Source of the DNA: Candidatus Marivariicella framensis
Lineage (GTDB): Bacteria; Bacteroidota; Bacteroidia; Flavobacteriales; Flavobacteriaceae
Length of the DNA: 64,000 nucleotides
Assembly: GCA_905182735.1 (NCBI GenBank)
Contig: CAJJCT010000023.1
Location: 1-64,000 of the forward strand
Direction of reading: 5' to 3'
In this document: positions 56,640 through 64,000 of the stretch, one piece after another
Numbering within the stretch: the first letter of the stretch is position 1
Layout: each line of letters starts with the position of its first letter
Made by a program: the position numbers and the translations under genes
Notes under the pieces: model-generated
What the model was told of the DNA's origin: nothing
Seen by the model: only the letters and a program-made list of their open reading frames with translations
Databases searched by the model: none

Positions 56640-57374
56640 TTATTGATGTCTAGATTTATTAAGAAAAAACAAGGACACTCCCATTAGTAAAACATCTAAG
56701 CCAACAAAGTAGCCAATATCAATTATTGGCATAACTCCACTAATAAATTTGGAGTAATGTTCCTGACTTCCGATATTTAAAATAAGCTCATATAAAAAGC
56801 CTGAATTTGAAAGAACTGACAATTGATTAAATAAAAAATATTGAAGAAAACATATAAATGAGCTGGCTATAAAAACAGTTATCTGGTTTTTAAAAATTAT
56901 TGAAATTGGAAGACACAAACTAATGAAATTTGACCCTAGAAGTAATAAACCAAAATAACTTCCAATAATGACCTGAAAATCAACTTGACTGTCTGGTGAC
57001 GAAAATTGAAAGACATATATTATATTTATAATAGAAGGTGAAATAGAAAGAATAAATAAAAACAAACATCCAAAAAATTTAGACCATAAAATATTTATAA
57101 GCGAGATAGGTTTTGAAATTAAAAGGTCAATTGTGCCAGATTGAAATTCTTCGCTAAATGATCTCATTACAATGATCGGTATTAAAACAATTAACATCCA
57201 TGGTGTTATGGTGAAAAATTCATTAAAATCTATGAAGCTTTTTTGAAAGAAATTGTAATCATTTTGAATAACTATAAAAAGAAGTGTGTTAAATGTCCAA
57301 AATATCCCAAGAATTATATATCCTATAGGAGTAATAAAAAAATACTTTATTTCTTTAAAAAACAATACTAACAT
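56640..57374 (-). CDS. gldF: Gliding motility ABC transporter permease GldF
   Basis: The 244-residue ABC-2-type permease has six membrane segments and an LVLFFKEIKYFFITPIGYII start, followed by SFSEEFQSGTIDLLISKPIS (residues about 70-90), the conserved coupling region of this family. With GldG and GldA it forms a transporter that supports gliding. Its substrate is not known. It begins 2 bp after the SAM hydrolase gene, so all three are one operon. Confidence 0.9.
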   Translation of the reverse strand: MLVLFFKEIKYFFITPIGYIILGIFWTFNTLLFIVIQNDYNFFQKSFIDFNEFFTITPWMLIVLIPIIVMRSFSEEFQSGTIDLLISKPISLINILWSKFFGCLFLFILSISPSIINIIYVFQFSSPDSQVDFQVIIGSYFGLLLLGSNFISLCLPISIIFKNQITVFIASSFICFLQYFLFNQLSVLSNSGFLYELILNIGSQEHYSKFISGVMPIIDIGYFVGLDVLLMGVSLFFLNKSRHQ

Positions 57375-57376
57375 GT

Positions 57377-58207
57377 TTAATTAAATATAATTGTTACTGC
57401 GTCTCTGTAATTTAGTCCGAATAAGCTACTTGCACTCCCAACTGTTGAAGGATTGCTTTTGTAAATGGCTAATTCTAAATGACCTGCAGTATTAAATAAA
57501 GCAATCTTTTTTCCGTCTTCTTCTCTTTTAGCTTTATCTATATTAAAATCTATTGCCTCACTATAATTATTAAATATTTTTTCAAACTTTATTGTTCTTG
57601 CATTTATAACAAAACTTCTTGACTTACCAATATCCTTAAATATAGTTTCTGTTATATTAGTAATTACATTTCCATAGTTATCAATATAAATAACACTTCC
57701 TAAAATTTTATTTTTTAAATTATTTATTACTGGGTTTACATTTGTTAATTCTAGAATAGAATTAATTTTTTTGCCAATAACCTCCAATTCACCTTTTCTT
57801 GAAATATGACCTGCTATTTTAACAAAAACATCTAAAATAGGAAAACTTGTAACAATATTTTTATGGATGTTTATTGAGACTATAATATCTGCTTTTTTAT
57901 TATTTATTATTAATGAGAAAATACCATTATCAGCACCTATAAAATAATGTCCATCAAACATCATTACCAAATGTTTATTTTCTGGAGTTAATTCTGAATC
58001 TACTCCAATAAGATGAATTGTTCCTTTGGGAAAAGATTTATACGCGTTTTTTAAAATATATGCAGCTTCAGTAACATTATAAGGGCTGATTTCGTGACTT
58101 ATATCAAATATATTTATATTATTAAGTTCAGAAAATAAGGCAGCTTTAGTAGCAGAAACAAAATAATCTTTAGTTCCAAAATCTGTAGTTAAAGTAACAA
58201 TGCTCAT
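57377..58207 (-). CDS. SAM hydrolase / SAM hydroxide adenosyltransferase (DUF62)
   Basis: I choose ATG 58207 (MSIVTLTTDFG) over an extension to 58225. The 276-residue product has the DUF62 N-terminal TLTTDFGTKDYFV, the DISHEI motif near residue 40, the GADNGIFS loop and a C-terminal beta-barrel half with FNTAGHLELAI. Characterised members hydrolyse S-adenosylmethionine to adenosine and methionine. The cellular role is unclear. It heads the operon with gldF and gldG and is divergent from phoH. Confidence 0.85.
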   Translation of the reverse strand: MSIVTLTTDFGTKDYFVSATKAALFSELNNINIFDISHEISPYNVTEAAYILKNAYKSFPKGTIHLIGVDSELTPENKHLVMMFDGHYFIGADNGIFSLIINNKKADIIVSINIHKNIVTSFPILDVFVKIAGHISRKGELEVIGKKINSILELTNVNPVINNLKNKILGSVIYIDNYGNVITNITETIFKDIGKSRSFVINARTIKFEKIFNNYSEAIDFNIDKAKREEDGKKIALFNTAGHLELAIYKSNPSTVGSASSLFGLNYRDAVTIIFN

Positions 58208-58302
58208 ACTATAATTTAATATCAATTTTCAATCAAAAGATGTACATTTGAAAATAATCAACAATGTAACAAAAAAATAATTTTTTATAACTCTTCTTTG
58301 TA

Positions 58303-59253
58303 TTGAATGAACTTGAAATTATATTATCTGATATAAATCCACAAGAATTTTTTGGAAATCAAAATAGTAATTTAGAATTATTGAAGTCATATTATCCTAA
58401 ACTTAAGATAATAGCAAGAGGAAATAAAATTAAAGCTTTTGGTGAAGCAGTTGTCCTTGAGGAATTTGAAAAAAGAGTTGATATGCTTTCAGTTAGATTT
58501 GCCAATGAAAACTATTTAGATGTTGATGAAATTGAAAGACTTTTAATGACAGACAGTGATGAGCTTTTGAAATTTAAAAATAATGAGTCCTTTATAATTC
58601 ATGATGTTAGAGGCAAAGTAATAAAAGCTAAAACTGTTAATCAGTTAAAGTTAGTGAATTTGATAACTCAAAATGATATGGTTTTTGCAATTGGACCTGC
58701 AGGTACAGGAAAAACATATACCGGTATTGCGATGGCAGTTAAGGCTTTAAAAGAAAAAAAAGTTAAGCGAATTATTTTAACGAGACCTGCTGTAGAAGCT
58801 GGAGAAAACCTTGGTTTTTTACCTGGAGATTTAAAAGAAAAATTAGATCCATATATGCAACCACTCTATGATGCATTGAAGGATATGATTCCTGCAGATA
58901 AACTTAAATCATATATCGAAAAGGAAATAATTCAAATTGCACCATTAGCATTTATGAGAGGACGAACTCTAGACAATGCCTTTGTAATACTTGATGAAGC
59001 ACAAAACACTTCACATTCTCAAATGAAAATGTTTTTAACTAGAATGGGGTCAAATGCAAAATTTATGATAACTGGTGATCCTGGTCAAATTGATTTACCA
59101 AAGAAAATTATTTCAGGATTAAAAGAAGCATTAATAATTTTAAAAAAAATCTCTGGAATTGGAATGGTTTTTTTAGATGACAGTGATGTTATTCGTCACA
59201 AAATTGTTAAAAGAGTTATTAATGCCTATAAAAATATAGAAGATCAAAATTAA
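58303..59253 (+). CDS. phoH: PhoH-family ATPase
   Basis: The 316-residue product starts at TTG 58303. It is the only possible start in frame, since a stop lies five codons upstream and there is no ATG. It has a KH-like N-terminal region, then a P-loop NTPase with Walker A IGPAGTGKTYT (about 129-139) and Walker B VILDEAQNT. PhoH proteins are cytosolic ATPases related to RNA helicases, linked to phosphate stress in some bacteria, with no confirmed reaction. It is followed by purC after 3 bp. Confidence 0.88.
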   Translation: MNELEIILSDINPQEFFGNQNSNLELLKSYYPKLKIIARGNKIKAFGEAVVLEEFEKRVDMLSVRFANENYLDVDEIERLLMTDSDELLKFKNNESFIIHDVRGKVIKAKTVNQLKLVNLITQNDMVFAIGPAGTGKTYTGIAMAVKALKEKKVKRIILTRPAVEAGENLGFLPGDLKEKLDPYMQPLYDALKDMIPADKLKSYIEKEIIQIAPLAFMRGRTLDNAFVILDEAQNTSHSQMKMFLTRMGSNAKFMITGDPGQIDLPKKIISGLKEALIILKKISGIGMVFLDDSDVIRHKIVKRVINAYKNIEDQN

Positions 59254-59256
59254 TCT

Positions 59257-60198
59257 ATGAATAAAACTATTACAAAAACAAAATTTAATTTTAAAAACCA
59301 ACAATCTAAGTATACTGGTAAAGTCAGAGAAGTATATAAGCTTGATAACGAAAAGCTAATAATGATAGTAACAGATCGAATTTCAGCATTTGATGTAGTT
59401 CTTTCAAAAGGAATCCCATTTAAAGGACAGATTCTCAATCAAATTGCTACTAGAATGATGGATAAAACAAAAGATATTGTACCAAATTGGATTACTGAAA
59501 CTCCAGACCCTAACGTTGCAATTGGTTTAAACTGTGTTCCATATAAAGTAGAAATGGTTATTAGGGGATATTTAGCTGGACATTCTGCAAGAGAATATTC
59601 AAAGGGTAAAAGGAAATTATGTGGAGTTAATCTTCCTGAAGGTTTAAAGGAAAATGATAAGCTTCCCAAACCAATTATAACTCCAGCAACAAAGGCTGAC
59701 AAGGACCATGATGAAGATATTTCAAGAGAAGAAATTATTAACAAGAACATAGTTTCTTTAGATGACTATCTTTTGATTGAAAAGTACACATACGAATTAT
59801 TTCAAAGAGGCAGTGAATTAGCATCAAAACAAAATTTAATTTTAGTTGATACGAAGTATGAATTTGGAAAAACAAAAGATGGAAAAATTATTTTAATTGA
59901 TGAAATTCATACTCCAGATTCTTCAAGATATTTTTACAAAAAAGGTTATGACCAAAGGCAATTAAAATCTGAACCACAGAAGCAACTTTCAAAAGAGTTT
60001 GTGCGTAAATGGTTGATTTCAAATGATTTCCAAGGTTTAGATGGGCAAATAGTTCCTGAAATGAGTGATCAGTATGTAAATGAAGTTTCTGAAAGATATA
60101 TTGAATTGTATGAAAAAATAATGGGAGAAAAATTTCGAAAAGCTGATACAAAAAATATTGATGAGCGTATTAGAAAAAACATTTCTAATTATTTATGA
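59257..60198 (+). CDS. purC: Phosphoribosylaminoimidazole-succinocarboxamide synthase
   Basis: The 313-residue enzyme shows [25 protein letters not shown] (about 23-47), [18 protein letters not shown], and [12 protein letters not shown], the family landmarks. It joins aspartate to CAIR in de novo purine synthesis. It is longer than the 237-residue E. coli form and matches the yeast/Bacteroidota type. Its stop overlaps that of miaA by 10 bp. The gene is cotranscribed with phoH. Confidence 0.94.
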   Translation: MNKTITKTKFNFKNQQSKYTGKVREVYKLDNEKLIMIVTDRISAFDVVLSKGIPFKGQILNQIATRMMDKTKDIVPNWITETPDPNVAIGLNCVPYKVEMVIRGYLAGHSAREYSKGKRKLCGVNLPEGLKENDKLPKPIITPATKADKDHDEDISREEIINKNIVSLDDYLLIEKYTYELFQRGSELASKQNLILVDTKYEFGKTKDGKIILIDEIHTPDSSRYFYKKGYDQRQLKSEPQKQLSKEFVRKWLISNDFQGLDGQIVPEMSDQYVNEVSERYIELYEKIMGEKFRKADTKNIDERIRKNISNYL

Positions 60199-61088
60199 TA
60201 ACCTATAATACTATTTATCGATTCATGAGGCTTCATCCACTTTGCTGATTTATATTTTTTAAACCATGTAAGTTGCCTTTTGGCGTATCTCCGGGAATTT
60301 TTTTTAATTTCCTCTATCACATTCTTTTTTTTACATTCCCCGTTCCAATAAGGTAACCATTCTTTATATCCAACTGTTTGAAGAGCTCTCAAATGTTTCA
60401 TTTTATTAAGATATTTAGCTTCAATTTCTAATCCATTTTCTATCATTTGATCAACTCTGAAATTAATTTTATTATAAAGCTTGTCTCTATCCTCATTAAT
60501 AACATAAATGTGTTCTTTAAAATTTCTTTTTTGATTAATTCTACCTAAAAAACTGGAATAAGGAGTTTTAGATTCAATAGATACAGATAAAGCTCTAATT
60601 ATTCTTCTATGATTATTTAAATCAACCTTGTTGTAGTATTCAAAATCTATCTTTTTTAATAAGTTTTGAATATGAGTTAACCCTTTATTTATATATATAT
60701 TATTAACTTCATCAAGAGTATGCTTTGATATGTTTGGTAGTGAGTCTAGTCCGAAAAGAATTGAATGTGCATATAAGCCAGAGCCTCCTACTAAAATTAA
60801 ATTTTTAGTTTTTTTAAATAGATTGTTTATGATATTTATTGCTTCTTTTTCATATTCTCCAGCAGATAAGTGATCTAACACACTTCTATCCTGAATAAAA
60901 TGATGATTGATTTTATTTAATTCATCTTTTGATGGAGGAGCAGTTCCAATTTTCAATTCTTTATAAAATTGTCTAGAATCACATGAAATAATTTCAGTTG
61001 AAAAATGCTTAGCAATTTCTATTGCAATTAAAGATTTACCTACAGCTGTTGGACCTCCAATGTAAATAAGATTTTTATCACACATCAT
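60189..61088 (-). CDS. miaA: tRNA dimethylallyltransferase
   Basis: The 299-residue protein has Walker [10 protein letters not shown] (about 11-19), SCDSRQFY, the [11 protein letters not shown] segment and the C-terminal [14 protein letters not shown] substrate-binding motif. It isopentenylates A37 of tRNAs that read codons starting with U. The start overlaps the stop of the ion-channel gene by 11 bp. Two adjacent Met codons are possible starts. Confidence 0.95.
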   Translation of the reverse strand: MMCDKNLIYIGGPTAVGKSLIAIEIAKHFSTEIISCDSRQFYKELKIGTAPPSKDELNKINHHFIQDRSVLDHLSAGEYEKEAINIINNLFKKTKNLILVGGSGLYAHSILFGLDSLPNISKHTLDEVNNIYINKGLTHIQNLLKKIDFEYYNKVDLNNHRRIIRALSVSIESKTPYSSFLGRINQKRNFKEHIYVINEDRDKLYNKINFRVDQMIENGLEIEAKYLNKMKHLRALQTVGYKEWLPYWNGECKKKNVIEEIKKNSRRYAKRQLTWFKKYKSAKWMKPHESINSIIGYHK

Positions 61089-61902
61089 TTAAGTTTTTAC
61101 CACAGTGATAGCAAAAAATAGAGTCATCAGGATGGTCACTAGTCATACAATGTAAACATGCTTGAGTATTAAGGTCTATTTTTTTATTCTGATCAGTTAG
61201 TTCAACAGTTACAATTCCAGTTGGAACAGCAATTATTCCATATCCCATTATCATAATTACAGATGCAATAAATTGACCTATTGATGTCATTGGGGCAATA
61301 TCTCCATAACCAACGGTTGTAAGAGTTACTATACACCAGTAAATACTCTTTGGAATACTTGTAAAGCCACTTTCATCGCTTTCAACCAGATACATTAATG
61401 TTCCAAAAATTATACAGATAACTAAAACACTAAAAATAAAAACTCCGATTTTTGCTCTACTTGATATTAATGCTTTCATTAATATATTTGACTCCCCGAC
61501 ATATCTAGTCATTTTTAATATTCTAAAAACTCTTAAAAGTCTTAGCGCTCTTAGTGCAACAAGAGATTGAGTTCCAACTAAAAAAAGTGATAAATATTTT
61601 GGTAGTGTGGATAATAAATCAATAATACCATAAAAACTAAACACATACTTTATTGGTTTGTGAACAGCAATAAGTCTTATTATATACTCAATTGTGAAAA
61701 TAGCTGTAATTACCCATTCAGAAATATTCAAAAAATAACTGTAGCGGTTATAAAAGCTATCAATACTTTCAAGAGCAACAAGAACAACACTTAGAATGAT
61801 GATAATTAATAAAACTAAATCAAATAGCTTTCCGGAAGGAGTATCTGCTTCATATATAACCTCGTGTAGTCTATGTCTCCAATTGTTAGATTTTTTTATC
61901 AT
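61078..61902 (-). CDS. Voltage-gated-type potassium channel with C-terminal zinc ribbon
   Basis: The 274-residue protein has six membrane segments with a charged S4 helix (ALRALRLLRVFRILK, about 115-129) and the selectivity filter TTVGYGD (about 195-201). It is a Kv-like subunit and should form a tetramer. After S6 a short tail ends in two CxxC-type pairs (CLHC...CYHC), a zinc-ribbon-like element, with no cyclic-nucleotide or RCK domain. Translation is coupled with miaA. Zinc binding of the tail is inferred from the Cys pattern. Confidence 0.88.
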   Translation of the reverse strand: MIKKSNNWRHRLHEVIYEADTPSGKLFDLVLLIIIILSVVLVALESIDSFYNRYSYFLNISEWVITAIFTIEYIIRLIAVHKPIKYVFSFYGIIDLLSTLPKYLSLFLVGTQSLVALRALRLLRVFRILKMTRYVGESNILMKALISSRAKIGVFIFSVLVICIIFGTLMYLVESDESGFTSIPKSIYWCIVTLTTVGYGDIAPMTSIGQFIASVIMIMGYGIIAVPTGIVTVELTDQNKKIDLNTQACLHCMTSDHPDDSIFCYHCGKNLNDV

Positions 61903-61940
61903 TATTATAAAATTACAAAATAAACATTCACAGTTAAAAG

Positions 61941-63299
61941 TTACAATTGAATTATTTCTTTAAACTTTTTTAGCGTCATATAATTATATACTATTGAGAA
62001 AACATCTTGATTATGATCTATTTTAACAAGTCTATTTCTAATTCTATCCAAAGATTTGATTTGATTATTTAGTTCATAATATCCAAAACCTTTAATTAAA
62101 TAATTTTCAATTAAAACAAAACTTTTTTCATTAATACTTCTTCCTTTGTCAATCATTATAAATGTAGGAAAAGTAAATTTTAAATTCTTAAAAAGATTTT
62201 TCATTCTTTTATTGTATGACTTTGAACCTTCTTTAGAACAACAAGCTCCTTTACATAATTTAATATCATATTGATTACATACACTCTTATTATTTGACAA
62301 AGAGGTTAGGTTTTGGCATAGGTTATAATCATTTATCCATAGATTTAATTTATTCAATGCATTAATTTTATTATTGAAAACAAATAAATATTGTTGTTTG
62401 TTTTTTATTTGTTCAACTTTTAAATTATCATAACCATTTGTGTCCTTAATCAATCTAATACCTATGGGAAACAATTGATATTTATATATCAAATTTAATT
62501 TAGGTTGATTTTCTTTTATTTCTTGCTGTTCCTTTAGTAAAGCCAGTAATTCATTTCCAGTTTGATCATAACTAATTTTATCAATTTGATTTTGAATTTT
62601 AATTGCTTTTGATCCTAAAGAAGTTAAATGTGTATTTACTCTTTTTTTTAAATTCTTGCTTTTTCCAATATAAATTATAGAATCTTTATCGTATATGTAA
62701 TAAACTCCTATCTCACTTGGTATTTGATCAATAATCTTTATGTATTTAGATTTAATATTTGGTTGGTGAAGTCCTTTAATATAGCTGTTTAAAATAATCT
62801 TCTTTTTGTCCTTTTGAATTAACAACTCAAATAGTTTTACTGTAGCAAGAGCGTCTCCTTGAGCTCTGTGTCGATCGCTAATTGGTATTCCCAGGTTTCT
62901 TACTAATCTTCCTAGCTTATATGATTCTAATCCTGGAATCAGTTCTTTCGACAATTGAACAGTACACAATGATTTTCTTTTAAAATCATAACCCAAGCGT
63001 TTAAACTCTGTTCTTAGTATTCTGTAATCAAATTCTGCATTATGAGCAACTAGTATACAACCATCAGTAATTTCAATTATTCTCTTAGCTATTTCAAAGA
63101 ATTTAGGTGAATTTTTTAGCATTTTATCTGTAATTCCAGTTAAACCTACTACAAAGGGTTGAATAGGTCTATCAGGTTTAACAAGTGAAATAAATTGATC
63201 AATGACTTGATTCTGATCAAATCTATATATTGCTATTTCCGTAATAGCCTCCTCGTTAAATTTACCACCAGTAGTTTCAATATCGACGATTGCGTACAT
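61941..63299 (-). CDS. DEDDh exonuclease fused to GIY-YIG nuclease domain
   Basis: The 452-residue protein has an N-terminal DnaQ-like exonuclease (about 1-165: VDIETTGG with Asp/Glu metal ligands, LVAHNAEFDYRILR, and HRAQGDALAT). A GIY-YIG domain resembling the UvrC N-terminus follows (about 190-275: GVYYIYDKDSIIYIGKSK...KRV), then a C-terminal region with Cys residues. The exonuclease-GIY-YIG fusion is a known type in Bacteroidota and Actinobacteria. The role, perhaps DNA repair, is unconfirmed. It lacks UvrC's UVR and HhH domains. Confidence 0.87.
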   Translation of the reverse strand: MYAIVDIETTGGKFNEEAITEIAIYRFDQNQVIDQFISLVKPDRPIQPFVVGLTGITDKMLKNSPKFFEIAKRIIEITDGCILVAHNAEFDYRILRTEFKRLGYDFKRKSLCTVQLSKELIPGLESYKLGRLVRNLGIPISDRHRAQGDALATVKLFELLIQKDKKKIILNSYIKGLHQPNIKSKYIKIIDQIPSEIGVYYIYDKDSIIYIGKSKNLKKRVNTHLTSLGSKAIKIQNQIDKISYDQTGNELLALLKEQQEIKENQPKLNLIYKYQLFPIGIRLIKDTNGYDNLKVEQIKNKQQYLFVFNNKINALNKLNLWINDYNLCQNLTSLSNNKSVCNQYDIKLCKGACCSKEGSKSYNKRMKNLFKNLKFTFPTFIMIDKGRSINEKSFVLIENYLIKGFGYYELNNQIKSLDRIRNRLVKIDHNQDVFSIVYNYMTLKKFKEIIQL

Positions 63300-63301
63300 T
63301 T

Positions 63302-63949
63302 CTAATTTCTTTCCCCAAAAATTTTGCTTCCTACCCTAATCATTGTGGAACCGATAATAATTGCACTTTTATAATCTCCACTCATACCCATTGATAAAAC
63401 ATCAAACTTCTTATTGTTTAGTTTTAATACATCAAATTTTGATTTTAACGACTTAAACTCAGACTCAATCAATGAACTGTCATTTGTAAAAGTTGCCATA
63501 CCCATCAAACCTTTAATCTGTATATTTTCTAATGATTGTAATTTTTTAAAGACTAAATCTAATTCGATAACATTAAATCCTTGCTTGGTCTCTTCTTTTG
63601 CAATATGAACCTGAAGTAAACAGTTGATTGTTCTATCATTTTTTTTGGCTTGTTTATTAATTTCAATGAGTAGCTTTAGACTATCTACTCCGTGAATTAA
63701 CGAAACAAATGGAGCCATATATTTAACTTTATTTCTTTGAACATGACCAATCATATGCCATTCGATATCTTTAGGTAATGTTTCCCATTTCAACACCATT
63801 TCTTGGACTTTATTCTCTCCAAAAACTCTATGACCAGAATTATAAGCTTCCATTATTAATTTATTTGATTTTGTTTTAGATACAGCAACTAAAACAACAG
63901 ATTCTGGTATTCTTGATTTAATTAAACTTAAGTTTTCTTTAATTTTCAT
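63302..63949 (-). CDS. YggS-family PLP homeostasis protein
   Basis: The ATG at 63949 (MKIKENLSLI) is preferred to 63967, giving 215 residues. The protein has the PLP-binding Lys in LVAVSKTKS (about 21-30), GENKVQEMV, WHMIGHVQRNKVKY and the SMGMSGDYKSAI phosphate loop. YggS/PLPBP proteins hold PLP and maintain vitamin B6 and amino-acid balance, and no catalytic reaction is known. The stop is 2 bp before the next gene on the same strand (exonuclease), so they are cotranscribed. Confidence 0.92.
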   Translation of the reverse strand: MKIKENLSLIKSRIPESVVLVAVSKTKSNKLIMEAYNSGHRVFGENKVQEMVLKWETLPKDIEWHMIGHVQRNKVKYMAPFVSLIHGVDSLKLLIEINKQAKKNDRTINCLLQVHIAKEETKQGFNVIELDLVFKKLQSLENIQIKGLMGMATFTNDSSLIESEFKSLKSKFDVLKLNNKKFDVLSMGMSGDYKSAIIIGSTMIRVGSKIFGERN

Positions 63950-64000
63950 ATGTAGGTTTGTAAACAATTACACTAATTCAGATATGGTTAAACCTGTAAG

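Noticed and set aside
63984-64000. ATG GTT AAA CCT at the right edge on the plus strand
   Set aside because: Only a few codons are visible, so a gene start cannot be told from chance.

Overview
The window looks like the chromosome of a marine member of the Flavobacteriia (Bacteroidota). The DNA is AT-rich (about 30% G+C by eye). Genes show little Shine-Dalgarno signal and start mostly on ATG, with a few TTG. Lineage markers include the gliding genes gldF/gldG, a C-terminal type IX secretion (T9SS) sorting domain, an arginine operon built around an N-acyl-ornithine carbamoyltransferase, many SPII lipoproteins, and a Bacteroidota-type promoter (TTG, 20 bp, TAnnTTTG) at 11484-11514.

Layout. 1-10.2 kb is an accessory, secretion-rich stretch. 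It holds a truncated M20 peptidase, three secreted proteins that look like one distant family (2418, 4303, 7585), a TPR lipoprotein, a GMC oxidoreductase with a Tat/lipobox-bearing gluconate-dehydrogenase-subunit-3 partner, and a sulfatase lipoprotein. 10.25-22.85 kb is bounded by two diverged copies of the tRNA-Ser 3' end plus its terminator, so it is probably an old integrated island without a surviving integrase. Its left half (10.56-15.05 kb, visibly more G+C-rich) is a catabolic cassette: AraC regulator, Fe(II)/2-oxoglutarate dioxygenase, sugar-type sodium symporter and SDR dehydrogenase. Its right half has an esterase, an NTF2-like lipoprotein and two large surface metalloproteases, one with an M60 domain and a T9SS tail.

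22.8-64 kb is compact core genome. It contains tRNA-Ser(UGA), TauE/SafE, ftsK-lolA-lptG-ribB, nhaC, lpdA, and the nine-gene operon (GNAT)-argG-argC-proC-argD-argF'-argB-argE-argH preceded by a G+C-rich, possibly pseudoknotted leader. Then come tilS-dsbD, prfB with an intact programmed +1 frameshift, a run of two peptidases and a threonine aldolase, a PLP enzyme pair that fits sulfonolipid (capnine) synthesis, dnaN, gldG-gldF and a SAM hydrolase. The window ends with phoH-purC, miaA, a K+ channel, an exonuclease/GIY-YIG fusion and yggS. Four tail-to-tail gene pairs overlap at their stop codons.

How parts fit together. The arginine operon carries glutamate through N-acylated intermediates to arginine, with proC (proline) inserted. 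The cysteate-synthase-like and acyltransferase-like genes would supply sulfonolipids linked to gliding, and the GldF/GldG genes lie immediately next door. The secreted peptidases, esterase, sulfatase and oxidoreductase suggest a polymer- and glycoprotein-degrading lifestyle. I saw no CRISPR array, rRNA, transposase or recognisable phage genes. The strongest candidates for something undescribed are the arginine-operon leader, the tRNA-flanked island with its paired direct repeats, and the GMC/secreted-paralogue cluster.
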